64,000 bases of DNA from Clostridiales bacterium. GTDB lineage: Bacteria > Bacillota > Clostridia > Saccharofermentanales > Saccharofermentanaceae. The stretch spans positions 1 through 64,000 of the forward strand of contig JAFZZM010000054.1 in NCBI GenBank assembly GCA_017615755.1, read 5' to 3'. The translations under genes were made by a program, and so were the position numbers. The notes under the pieces were generated by a model, which saw only the letters and a list, made by a program, of their open reading frames with translations, made no database searches and was not told where the DNA came from. This document shows, in pieces, positions 52,709 to 59,395 of the stretch (the stretch's first letter is position 1; the number at the start of each line of letters is the position of its first letter).

Positions 52709-54583
52709 ATGAAATTCTTACGAACAAGTAAGAGACATCAGGCGAACAAGAAGGGTGGTATGTTGCTGCTCGTTCTCGTTATCTTCGGTATGTCCCTTAT
52801 TCTTATTTCATCCGCATTGACGATTACCATTGCAAGTAGATCTCGTTACTATGTTGACGCTGAGTTGAGCCAGGAAAGATTAACACTCGTCAGTGCAGCA
52901 GAAGCCGTGATCGACGCAATTGAGAATCAGGAGTTAACAGATAAGATGTTGGTTGGTGCCATCAATTCGTCTTTGACGATCCGCGGTGCGAATACAACAT
53001 CCCCGAGTGCATCTGCCGGCGCTACAGACGGTACGAATATTGCACCTGGTCTTGCCGGAGCATCCGGAAGTACTACAACTTGTGATGTTACGAAAGATGA
53101 GAGCAGCGATGATATTTTCCTGGATTTCCATACAATTATCGATGTAACAAGCATTGATGGACATTCTGAGAATCTGCGCGTTCGTCTTAAGTACACACCA
53201 CCGCCGCCGTCTCCGGACATCTGCACAAACATGGTTACAACAGGTGAGGATGGCGTTACGAACGACTCTCCGAAGCTCTTCGTAAATGACCCTCGTTCCT
53301 TTACAGTATTCCATGGTACAGCGCTTGTTTCTAACTCTTCTGCATCATCCTTCCAGAACCGTGTAGTTTACACAGGTATCGTAAAGGGTGGTCAGGGCGC
53401 TCTGTACTACAACGACATTATCTTCTATGGACCGAATGCAGGTTATGACATCCAGTCCGGTGGTAATGGTCTCGAGATCCGTGGTGAGCATTCCTTCTAC
53501 TTCCTGGGCGTTGACTATGATGGCGCAACAGGCAGACAGCATGTTCTCCGTCATTCTGATGGATCCAATGCCACAGATGAAGGCGGTCTTAACATGAAGG
53601 CACATTCTGCATACTTCTACAATGCAGATATCACAATTAACCAGTACACAATGGGTAACGGTTATTGCCCGTACCTCGTAGCAGACACAGGCAGTAACAT
53701 TAAGATCAACCGTAACTGGGGCGGAAACATTATCATCAACGATGGTGGTACGGTAAGCGCCAACGGTAACACTGTAATTCAGAAGAGCGCTCTCGTTAGC
53801 GGTTCTGTTGAAGAGCAGGAATATCAGAACCTTAAGTACACAGGTGCTGACTACATGGCTAACAATGGTGAGATCATGAGGGCAGCTGGTAGACAGATCC
53901 CTACATCTGACGAGATGGAAGTTTACAAAGTCAGCGGCGGTGAGTCCATTCACAGCGGCGGTTACGGCGGCGGAACAGTCTCCAAGGATGGTGGTAAGAA
54001 CTACAAGATGTCCGGCACATACAGCCAGGGCGTTCTGGAGATCGACCTCTCCAAGGGTAGTACCACAATCACAATGACCAACGACACAACCTTCACAGAT
54101 TTCTACATCAAGGTTACAAATGAGACAGACAACACATTGAACATCGTGTTGAACAAGGGCGTTAAGTTCATTATGTCTGACCAGTGCGGATACTGCTACA
54201 TGGGCAGAACATGCGGTGTCGTTTCTACACAGCATGTAAGTGAGGACTGGACACAGGCTGAAACACAGCGTAAGGTTAAGGCCATTTCCGGTACTAAGCC
54301 GGCTGCTTACATCCTTGGTCTTGGTCAGAACTTCGTATCTGCAGCACGTGCTTGCGTAGTAGATGCTTACATTTGCCTCGGTGGTCGTGGCGCAGACGCC
54401 AGCACACTCGAGCTCAAGGATAACGTAAACTTCTACGGACGTTTCGAGGCTGTTAAGGTTCTGCAGGGTAACTCCGATAACCTCAACATGGCATATTGCC
54501 CGGGTCCGGCGGATGGCGACTCCTCCCCGAAGCCGTTGACAACTTGCTATAAGGCTGAAGACTATCAGTTCTACTACAACTGA
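52709..54583 (+). CDS. PilX-like minor pilin with large beta-rich extracellular domain
   Basis: A 624-residue protein. A basic leader (MKFLRTSKRHQANKKGG) precedes a hydrophobic helix MLLLVLVIFGMSLILISSA, a class III signal with Gly before the cut. The Glu at mature position 5 is absent, as in PilX/PilK-type minor pilins. The helix is followed by Thr/Ser-rich sequence (about 90-145) and a beta-helix-like body with Asn/Gly ladders (INRNWGGNIIINDGGTVSAN). Near residue 490 CGYCYMGRTC has a CxxC. It is probably a tip or adhesin-like minor pilin of the type IV pilus encoded on the opposite strand. ATG 52709 has GGAGG 8 bases upstream. Codon use suggests high expression. A very strong terminator follows. 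Confidence 0.72.
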   Translation: MKFLRTSKRHQANKKGGMLLLVLVIFGMSLILISSALTITIASRSRYYVDAELSQERLTLVSAAEAVIDAIENQELTDKMLVGAINSSLTIRGANTTSPSASAGATDGTNIAPGLAGASGSTTTCDVTKDESSDDIFLDFHTIIDVTSIDGHSENLRVRLKYTPPPPSPDICTNMVTTGEDGVTNDSPKLFVNDPRSFTVFHGTALVSNSSASSFQNRVVYTGIVKGGQGALYYNDIIFYGPNAGYDIQSGGNGLEIRGEHSFYFLGVDYDGATGRQHVLRHSDGSNATDEGGLNMKAHSAYFYNADITINQYTMGNGYCPYLVADTGSNIKINRNWGGNIIINDGGTVSANGNTVIQKSALVSGSVEEQEYQNLKYTGADYMANNGEIMRAAGRQIPTSDEMEVYKVSGGESIHSGGYGGGTVSKDGGKNYKMSGTYSQGVLEIDLSKGSTTITMTNDTTFTDFYIKVTNETDNTLNIVLNKGVKFIMSDQCGYCYMGRTCGVVSTQHVSEDWTQAETQRKVKAISGTKPAAYILGLGQNFVSAARACVVDAYICLGGRGADASTLELKDNVNFYGRFEAVKVLQGNSDNLNMAYCPGPADGDSSPKPLTTCYKAEDYQFYYN

Positions 54584-54614
54584 TCTAAAGCGAAACAACA
54601 ATTAGCATATTGCG

Positions 54615-54646
54615 AGGGGGGCTCGAAAGAGCCCCCCTTAATATTT
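54615..54646 (+). terminator. Strong terminator after the PilX-like gene
   Basis: GGGGGGCTC (54616-54624) pairs with GAGCCCCCC (54629-54637), loop GAAA, then TTAATATTT. Confidence 0.85.
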
Positions 54647-54840
54647 CCGGAGATTAATCCAGAGGTATTCCCCCACGATCTCGTCATACAAATGAGTGGA
54701 AGTGGGAAGAGAAGAAAGCAGCATGTGATTAAACCGCCCTATATAGGTCTTGTAAGCGATCAGGATCCTCAAATATAGAAGAATATATTGGCGTATGAGG
54801 ATTGAATGAATATGAGCTCTTCTAGGCGGAATTAGAAATA

Positions 54841-55030
54841 TGCGAACCAGGTTGATCCTGTACGTTCATAATCGTCCAAATATGGCATATGCCATATTTC
54901 GCAATTAATGGCTTCAATTCGCGTTTGAGTGTCGAAAACGATATTGGTATCGTTTTATGGAAGTGGACGCGAAATCTGGGCAAATGGGAGGGAAAGAGCA
55001 CGGTAATCCGAAAAGGACCGTGCTCTTTTT
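54841..55030 (+). ncRNA. Candidate small structured RNA ending in a terminator
   Basis: Three successive stem structures and then AAAGAGCACGGT pairing with ACCGTGCTCTTT plus T run. The 5' end and promoter are not defined. It could instead be a relic of a mobile element. Confidence 0.25.
54993..55030 (+). terminator. Orphan plus-strand terminator
   Basis: Perfect 12-base stem (54993-55004 with 55017-55028) followed by TTC-TAT. The nearest plus gene already has its own terminator. Confidence 0.75.
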
Positions 55031-55050
55031 CTATCTTTATGTAAAACAAG

Positions 55051-55095
55051 GCACAAAAATAGAGAAGGCACCCATCCTCCTAGTGCCTTCTCTAT
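55051..55095 (-). terminator. Terminator of mini-pilin gene (minus)
   Basis: ATAGAGAAGGCAC (55059-55071) pairs perfectly with GTGCCTTCTCTAT (55083-55095); on the minus strand TTTTTG follows. Confidence 0.85.
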
Positions 55096-55149
55096 GAAAA
55101 ACGTGATGAAAATATTAAAAGAAGTGTCGTAAAATGTGGGATCAAATTT

Positions 55150-55350
55150 TTACATACAAGCTGAAGCTGCTTCTGCTGCATTCTCGATAATGGAGATATG
55201 ATCGTTTAACTTTTCTGTAGCTGATCTACTGGCTGTAAGATAGTCACTTACGCTGAAGTAAATAACGATTGAGATGATTACAATAATTGCGATTACGATA
55301 ACCATTTCCAACAAAGTAAAGCCGCGCTTGCCGTTCTTTAACTTAATCAT
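55150..55350 (-). CDS. Mini type IV pilin (66 residues)
   Basis: A prepilin with leader MIKLKNGKRG, cut before FTLLEMVIVIAIIV; Glu5 is present. Mature length is only 56 residues, so it is nearly all helix with no globular head. SVSDYLTASRSATEKL (about 34-49) is shared with the pilins at 56649 and 57039. It ends SACM. AGGAGGTG precedes ATG. It forms its own unit with promoter (55396-55424) and terminator. It might be a structural or accessory pilin; whether it polymerises is unknown. Confidence 0.85.
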   Translation of the reverse strand: MIKLKNGKRGFTLLEMVIVIAIIVIISIVIYFSVSDYLTASRSATEKLNDHISIIENAAEAASACM

Positions 55351-55395
55351 AAAACACCTCCTGGATTTTCACAGTTCATTCACATTTATGACATA

Positions 55396-55424
55396 ATTAT
55401 AATCTCGCAATTTTCAGAAATCAA
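55396..55424 (-). promoter_or_regulatory. Promoter of mini-pilin gene at 55150
   Basis: Minus strand TTGATT (plus 55419-55424), 17-base spacer, TATAAT (plus 55396-55401), 45 bases before the start. Two TGTGAA copies lie between promoter and gene. Confidence 0.65.
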
Positions 55425-55505
55425 TACCAAACTACTGAAAATTCTAAACTTTTTTATGGCAATTAGAATTATGAAGATTATATGTTGGAAATTCCCGGAA
55501 GAGGA

Positions 55506-55535
55506 CAAAAAAAGACCGCTCAGAGAGCGGTCTTT
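55506..55535 (-). terminator. Terminator of three-pilin operon
   Basis: AAAGACCGCTC (55511-55521) pairs with GAGCGGTCTTT (55525-55535), loop of 3; on minus a run of T follows. It sits 24 bases after the stop of the pilin at 55559. Confidence 0.85.
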
Positions 55536-55558
55536 CAATACTTAGCGACTATTATGTA

Positions 55559-56095
55559 TTAACCATCGTACGGTTCTGTAGAGAATGTTATTGTCGGAGA
55601 ATTTGTCAGATCAACCATTTCCTTGCAGGCCGGGCAATAAACTGACATATTGTCGGTGTATGCAAGAGAGTTGCCATCCTTAGAGTCGTAGAGATAGATC
55701 GTAACATCTACGATCTTTGTGTCGGAATGAGTGGTGAAACCGAGCTTAACCATCCAACGTGCACCATTCGCGTTACCCGGATACTGACGATAAGAGGGCA
55801 ACAGAGAATTGGAATCTACTACAACATGATTTGTATCGGCAACAGCGATCGTTCTTCCGCTGGATCCTACAGTTGTTGAGTTACAAAGGTTATTTGCAAT
55901 CGCTTTCAGATTCATCGAAGCATAGTCATGGAGATCGTTGATCATTGCAACGCCTGTGTGACCTTTCTCGACTACCTGGAATGTTGCCACCAGATAGGTG
56001 AACATCATAAGCATAATCGCCAAAACGATTACCATCTCGAGGAGGGTGAAACCAATACGACGAGATTTAGAATTTTTCTTGCTTAGTCTAATCAT
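55559..56095 (-). CDS. Minor pilin / pseudopilin with CPAC motif
   Basis: A 178-residue prepilin. Leader MIRLSKKNSKSRRIG, then FTLLEMVIVLAIMLMMFTYL with Glu5. A helical spine leads to a beta-rich head. YCPACKEMVDL near 153-163 has a CxxC. Length is that of PilE/PilV-like minor pilins that prime assembly. It is last in a three-gene unit (56864 to 55559), 15 bases after its neighbour. GGAGGTGGAAT precedes ATG. Confidence 0.82.
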   Translation of the reverse strand: MIRLSKKNSKSRRIGFTLLEMVIVLAIMLMMFTYLVATFQVVEKGHTGVAMINDLHDYASMNLKAIANNLCNSTTVGSSGRTIAVADTNHVVVDSNSLLPSYRQYPGNANGARWMVKLGFTTHSDTKIVDVTIYLYDSKDGNSLAYTDNMSVYCPACKEMVDLTNSPTITFSTEPYDG

Positions 56096-56110
56096 AATTC
56101 CACCTCCTAC

Positions 56111-56635
56111 TTATTTAATTACGATAGAGTAGGAGCACTGTACACCTGCATCCTTGTGCGGGCATTTGCCAACTACGTGCTTTCCGCCGCTTCCATCATC
56201 CTCTTCAAAGTACTGGAGAGGTTCATTGTGAGAAGGGCAACCACGGCAAACATAGTAGAAACCATGTCTTCTGGTTGTAGCAACGAAAGTGCCATCCTGC
56301 ATCAAAGAAGTACCTGTAAGGTGAGAAGTACCGGCATTACCAACCAATGGCTTAACCATGTATACATTGTTGATACCGCCACCATCAATGTAAATAGCAG
56401 CACCGGAATCGCTTGCAGCGACCTTAGCTCCGTTAGTTACTGTACTTACCTGGGAATACATCTCTTTCTGGTTGTCGTTACTCATACGATCAGCAAGAGC
56501 TGTGTCAGCAGCATAGCTTAAAATCGTAAGAAAACCTTCATATACAACAAGGGAAACGATCAACAAAAGAGCAACTGATAACATAGTCTCAAGCAAGGTG
56601 AAACCCCGCTTAGAGGCCTTATTTTTGCGAAACAT
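56111..56635 (-). CDS. Minor pilin / pseudopilin with cysteine motifs
   Basis: A 174-residue prepilin. Leader MFRKNKASKRG, then FTLLETMLSVALLLIVSLVV with Glu5. The head has GGGINNVYMVKPLVG and, near the C-terminus, YVCRGCPSHN and GKCPHKDAGVQCSY: five cysteines with two His nearby, fit to bind zinc. ATG 56635 with GGAGGAAG upstream is used; the longer form would put nine acidic residues before the leader. Middle gene of the three-pilin unit, 13 bases after the mini-pilin. Confidence 0.82.
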   Translation of the reverse strand: MFRKNKASKRGFTLLETMLSVALLLIVSLVVYEGFLTILSYAADTALADRMSNDNQKEMYSQVSTVTNGAKVAASDSGAAIYIDGGGINNVYMVKPLVGNAGTSHLTGTSLMQDGTFVATTRRHGFYYVCRGCPSHNEPLQYFEEDDGSGGKHVVGKCPHKDAGVQCSYSIVIK

Positions 56636-56648
56636 TTCGACTTCCTCC

Positions 56649-56864
56649 TTAATAACCGACATTAACGAAACTATTGTTGATGGACACGTTATTAGCGATA
56701 GAAGCCGCCCGGCTATTGCTCAATTGTTCCGAAGCGGAACGAGCGTCACGAAGATACTCGGAAACGGACAGTCCAGTAACAGCGGCCAACAAAACAATAA
56801 TTGCAACAACAATTACAATTTCTACAAGCGTAAAAGCGCGTCTGTTTTTATAAATTTTATTCAT
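56649..56864 (-). CDS. Mini type IV pilin (71 residues) with Ala at the cleavage site
   Basis: A prepilin with leader MNKIYKNRRA, then FTLVEIVIVVAIIVLLAAV. The residue before the cut is Ala where Gly is usual, still accepted by some prepilin peptidases. The mature chain is 61 residues and lacks a head domain; SVSEYLRDARSASEQLS matches the other mini-pilins. It ends in FVNVGY, with a C-terminal aromatic. First gene of the three-pilin unit. ATG 56864 with GGAGG 6-7 bases upstream is chosen. Confidence 0.83.
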   Translation of the reverse strand: MNKIYKNRRAFTLVEIVIVVAIIVLLAAVTGLSVSEYLRDARSASEQLSNSRAASIANNVSINNSFVNVGY

Positions 56865-56890
56865 AATTGCCTCCAAGTATAACCAAGCTA

Positions 56891-56918
56891 ATTATAACAC
56901 CACTGAACTGAGAATCAA
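56891..56918 (-). promoter_or_regulatory. Promoter of three-pilin operon
   Basis: Minus strand TTGATT (plus 56913-56918), 16-base spacer ending TGT, TATAAT (plus 56891-56896). Same -35 as the promoter at 55396. Confidence 0.65.
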
Positions 56919-56987
56919 TAACTAAATTGTAAACAAATTGAATCCAAGGAATAACCGAATACTCACATACACTAAAGATCAAATGAT

Positions 56988-57018
56988 TAAAAAAAGGGGG
57001 GCCTGTTCAGCCCCCCCC
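56988..57018 (-). terminator. Terminator of major mini-pilin gene
   Basis: On minus GGGGGGC-tgaacag-GCCCCCC and a run of seven T. It closes the unit starting at 57239. Confidence 0.88.
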
Positions 57019-57038
57019 ATAAAGTTACAAGATTGAAA

Positions 57039-57239
57039 TTAGATGTTAGCAGAAATGTCAGCTGTACCATCAGCGATTGCCTGGTTGTGCTCAGACAGCT
57101 TGGATGTAGCGCCCTTAGCAGCGTTGAGGTAATCAGCTACTGTAAAGAATACTACTGCAGCCAGGATAACGATAATCGCGATAACGAGTACCATTTCAAC
57201 CAATGTAAAACCTTTTCTGTTCTTCTGAATCTTCTTCAT
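57039..57239 (-). CDS. Mini type IV pilin (66 residues), likely major pilin
   Basis: A prepilin: leader MKKIQKNRKG, then FTLVEMVLVIAIIVILAAVV with Glu5 and a Gly at -1. The mature chain is 56 residues with no globular head. TVADYLNAAKGATSKLSEHN (about 34-53) is shared with the other two. Single-gene unit with the best promoter, AGGAGGAAC ribosome site, a strong terminator and highly biased codons (AAC, GTA, GCT, AAC), which suggests abundance. So it is the best candidate for the main fibre subunit. Compared with short Geobacter pilins it lacks aromatic residues in the second half. Confidence 0.85.
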   Translation of the reverse strand: MKKIQKNRKGFTLVEMVLVIAIIVILAAVVFFTVADYLNAAKGATSKLSEHNQAIADGTADISANI

Positions 57240-57279
57240 AATAAGTTCCTCCTAAATGTTTTATTGAGTTTGTAATTAC

Positions 57280-57307
57280 ATTATAGCATGTGAATTTGAA
57301 AATGCAA
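57280..57307 (-). promoter_or_regulatory. Promoter of major mini-pilin gene
   Basis: Minus strand TTGCAT (plus 57302-57307), 16-base spacer ending TGC, TATAAT (plus 57280-57285), 41 bases before ATG. Confidence 0.7.
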
Positions 57308-57512
57308 TACCAATTTTGAATTTTTTTCACATTTTTGTGAAAAAACTTTTTTTGGCTTCACAATTGAAGACAATAATTAATAAATCATGAACTGGATCAG
57401 TTGTCAATACCGGATTCATAACATGGCTCAAATGCCTGATATATCAGTGTTTGCGACAATCATAATGAGAAGGGGTACTGCTTCCTGCAAAATCAAAACT
57501 TCAAGATCCTGG

Positions 57513-57550
57513 TCACAATTTCCGATTTTGAATTGTGACAAATTGTGTCC
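57513..57550. repeat. AATTGTGA repeat cluster
   Basis: AATTGTGACA (57531-57540) is followed directly by AATTGTGTCC (57541-57550), and TCACAATT (57513-57520) is an inverted copy. Another inverted copy TTCACAATTG is at 57357-57366. The same 10-base phasing is seen at 52574-52593. Confidence 0.65.
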
Positions 57551-57742
57551 ACGTTCGTTCTTTCATACCATATATAGTTATAAATATGTATATATAGGCT
57601 CAATAAGAAATAATCAACTGAAAAAACAGCAAAGAATTAGTTCTTAGTTTTGTGTATTAGCTTTGTTTTCTCAGGAAAAGAAAAACATTGGCAAGGTGAT
57701 CCGCCAACTATTATCCAGATTATGTTCTTTATTATATTGGAG

Positions 57743-57779
57743 AAGAGACAGGAGCGAACAAATCTGCTCGTGTCTCTTT
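57743..57779 (-). terminator. Hairpin after DUF4214 gene
   Basis: AAGAGACAGGAGC pairs with GCTCGTGTCTCTT with one mismatch, 16 bases after the stop of the minus gene. The T run is weak. Confidence 0.5.
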
Positions 57780-57794
57780 AAATCAGACAAGTGA

Positions 57795-59264
57795 TTATAT
57801 ACTTGCCGGTTCAGCCCCTATATAGATGTAGTACGTAACGTTTGGTGTCCAGCCACACCAGTTCATAAAATACGGATCCCAGATTACCGCAACACCATAA
57901 CCGAACTCGGTAACATTTGCGTTTTCACTTAGATCGGAACAGTGAACTGTTAGGCAATACACGGCGGAATTATAGACAGCGGTATATAGATCTGTTTCAA
58001 ATTGCGCTCCATATCCTGACCATTGATATCTATGGAATTTTCCTGTTCTGTTATAGTCTTCGGTCCAGATAGCTTTCATTGAATAGCAGCCTTCAAATCC
58101 GCATCCACCTTCCGCATCATGGTTGATAAATGTGTGATCGTAGAGATAGTAGTCATGAGCCTCATCTGCGCAATGCTGTTCTTCTTTCATAAATTTTGAA
58201 TTGAAGTTAAATCCGGATTTCCAGGAACAGTAATCCTTAATTGCCTGCTCGACTGCTTTTGAAATGATTGCTTTGTCGTTAGCAATAGAAGCAGCAACGG
58301 TTGGTGCTGGTGAGTTTGGTACGTTCAGTCTGGTTGTTACTGTTTCTTCGTATGGCAGTTTTGTGCCGAAGCCGTGCTTGTAACAAAATGATTTGAACTC
58401 ATCAGATGTGGCAATAGTACACGCAACTTGGTAGTCTTGATTGTTGAACAATACACTGATCCAGTAGCTAACTTCTTTTTCAGAAGGTGTGCGATTTAAT
58501 ACACACTCATATAAACATTTAATAAATTCGTGGTTAGATTTATACCAGATTACACCATCATCAAGACTTTCGGTAGTGAAAAACATAACAGCTTCGGCTG
58601 CTCCACCAGAATAATTGGTTACTTCCATAGCGTAATAATGTTTAATCTCGTCAGTGATAACTCTCTTAGGATAGCCACGATCATATTTCTCAGTTACCTG
58701 ATACAGATGTTCTACAAAATCGATGGCAGCTTGAGAAGGATACTCGGATTGAACCCACGGAACAGCACCGGATCTGACTTCGTACTTTGCACAGAGATTG
58801 CACCACTCGGTAGAGTTGATAAAACCGTTTACTACATCTTCCATCGGATGAGTCTTCATGTAGTCGATCCAGAAATCTCTTCCTGCTTTTTCACCTGCGC
58901 GATCAAAGAAGGTTTTATACATGGTATCTACGATCTGGGCGTTGGAAAGTTTTCTGTTACCAAACTCTGGGCAATAGATCAGAAAGTTTCTGGCACAGTC
59001 CGCACCGGTAAAACCATCCTTAGTTACCTTTTCAATCCAAAAATCCTTACCGGCTTTTTCGGAAGGCCGGTTAAGGGCAACATTGTAAAGACGCTCGATA
59101 AAGTCGGCAAAGTTATAACCGCTCTCTGCCTGTACATAAGTGTCTTCAGAAAAAGAGACTGCATCTGCTTTGACTGCCTTTGGCATCATGGAAAATACCA
59201 TTCCAGCCATGAGGATACAGCAGATCGCTTGGTATAATCTTGTATGTTTGAACGTATTTTTCAT
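57795..59264 (-). CDS. Secreted DUF4214 protein with cysteine-rich, possibly CAP-like end
   Basis: A 489-residue exported protein: signal peptide (about 1-32, ending KAVKADA). Residues 45-300 hold DUF4214 units (ERLYNVALNRPSEKAGKDFW; YKTFFDRAGEKAGRDFW; YECVLNRTPSEKEVSYW) very like those of the protein at 18504. Residues about 335-489 form a separate domain with HCADEAHDYYLYDHTFINHD, GGCGFEGCYS and FGYGVAVIWDP, weakly like the CAP/SCP fold; this is tentative. No anchor is seen. It lies between the pilO and pilin genes, with its own -10 and after a terminator, so it may be a pilus-associated secreted protein. ATG 59264 (AAGGAG 9 bases upstream) is preferred. Confidence 0.75.
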   Translation of the reverse strand: MKNTFKHTRLYQAICCILMAGMVFSMMPKAVKADAVSFSEDTYVQAESGYNFADFIERLYNVALNRPSEKAGKDFWIEKVTKDGFTGADCARNFLIYCPEFGNRKLSNAQIVDTMYKTFFDRAGEKAGRDFWIDYMKTHPMEDVVNGFINSTEWCNLCAKYEVRSGAVPWVQSEYPSQAAIDFVEHLYQVTEKYDRGYPKRVITDEIKHYYAMEVTNYSGGAAEAVMFFTTESLDDGVIWYKSNHEFIKCLYECVLNRTPSEKEVSYWISVLFNNQDYQVACTIATSDEFKSFCYKHGFGTKLPYEETVTTRLNVPNSPAPTVAASIANDKAIISKAVEQAIKDYCSWKSGFNFNSKFMKEEQHCADEAHDYYLYDHTFINHDAEGGCGFEGCYSMKAIWTEDYNRTGKFHRYQWSGYGAQFETDLYTAVYNSAVYCLTVHCSDLSENANVTEFGYGVAVIWDPYFMNWCGWTPNVTYYIYIGAEPASI

Positions 59265-59292
59265 TATATTCATCTCCTTTCCTTGTAATCGC

Positions 59293-59298
59293 ATTATA
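59293..59298 (-). promoter_or_regulatory. -10 element for DUF4214 gene
   Basis: Minus strand TATAAT, 28 bases before ATG 59264, downstream of the pil terminator. Confidence 0.5.
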
Positions 59299-59340
59299 CA
59301 CGAAAAAAAATTAATCTCACAGCAGGGAAGAGAAGAGCAT

Positions 59341-59372
59341 AAAAAAGGAGCTGTCATTTCTGACAGCTCCTT
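59341..59372 (-). terminator. Terminator of the pilCMNO operon
   Basis: AAGGAGCTGTCA (59345-59356) pairs perfectly with TGACAGCTCCTT (59361-59372); on minus it is followed by TTTTTTATG. It lies 24 bases after the pilO stop. Confidence 0.9.
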
Positions 59373-59395
59373 GAGAATCTAAGATGATATTAATC

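Larger units (their letters stand above)
54647..55050. other. Non-coding stretch rich in inverted repeats
   Basis: About 400 bases with no convincing gene. It contains a perfect 22-base palindrome at 54878-54899 (half site AAATATGGCAT), a nested hairpin (outer TTCGCGT 54918-54924 / ACGCGAA 54967-54973; inner AAAACGATA 54935-54943 / TATCGTTTT 54948-54956) and a perfect plus-strand terminator at 54993-55030. No gene precedes that terminator after 54646, so a small RNA ending there is possible. The minus-strand frame in this area does not look coding. Confidence 0.4.
57240..57794. other. AT-rich regulatory stretch upstream of the major mini-pilin
   Basis: About 550 bases without a convincing gene. 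It holds the pilin promoter (57280-57307), a T/A-rich hairpin TTTTTTCAC / GTGAAAAAA (57322-57345) with a T run on plus, AATTGTGA-type sites (57357-57366, 57513-57520 and 57531-57550), an AT-rich run TATATAGTTATAAATATG near 57571-57590, and a hairpin at 57743-57779 after the DUF4214 gene. Confidence 0.5.

Noticed and set aside
53345-54601. Minus-strand frame of 418 codons inside the PilX-like gene
   Set aside because: It has no plausible start signal and its Cys/Val-rich content comes from the antisense of highly biased codons.
54841-54980. tRNA-like fold in the palindrome region
   Set aside because: No T-loop GTTCRA or anticodon arm arrangement and no CCA end; the stems are better read as separate hairpins.
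54822-55049. Minus-strand open frame of 75 codons between the pilin arms
   Set aside because: It runs across two perfect palindromes and a terminator and shows no recognisable domain or ribosome site.
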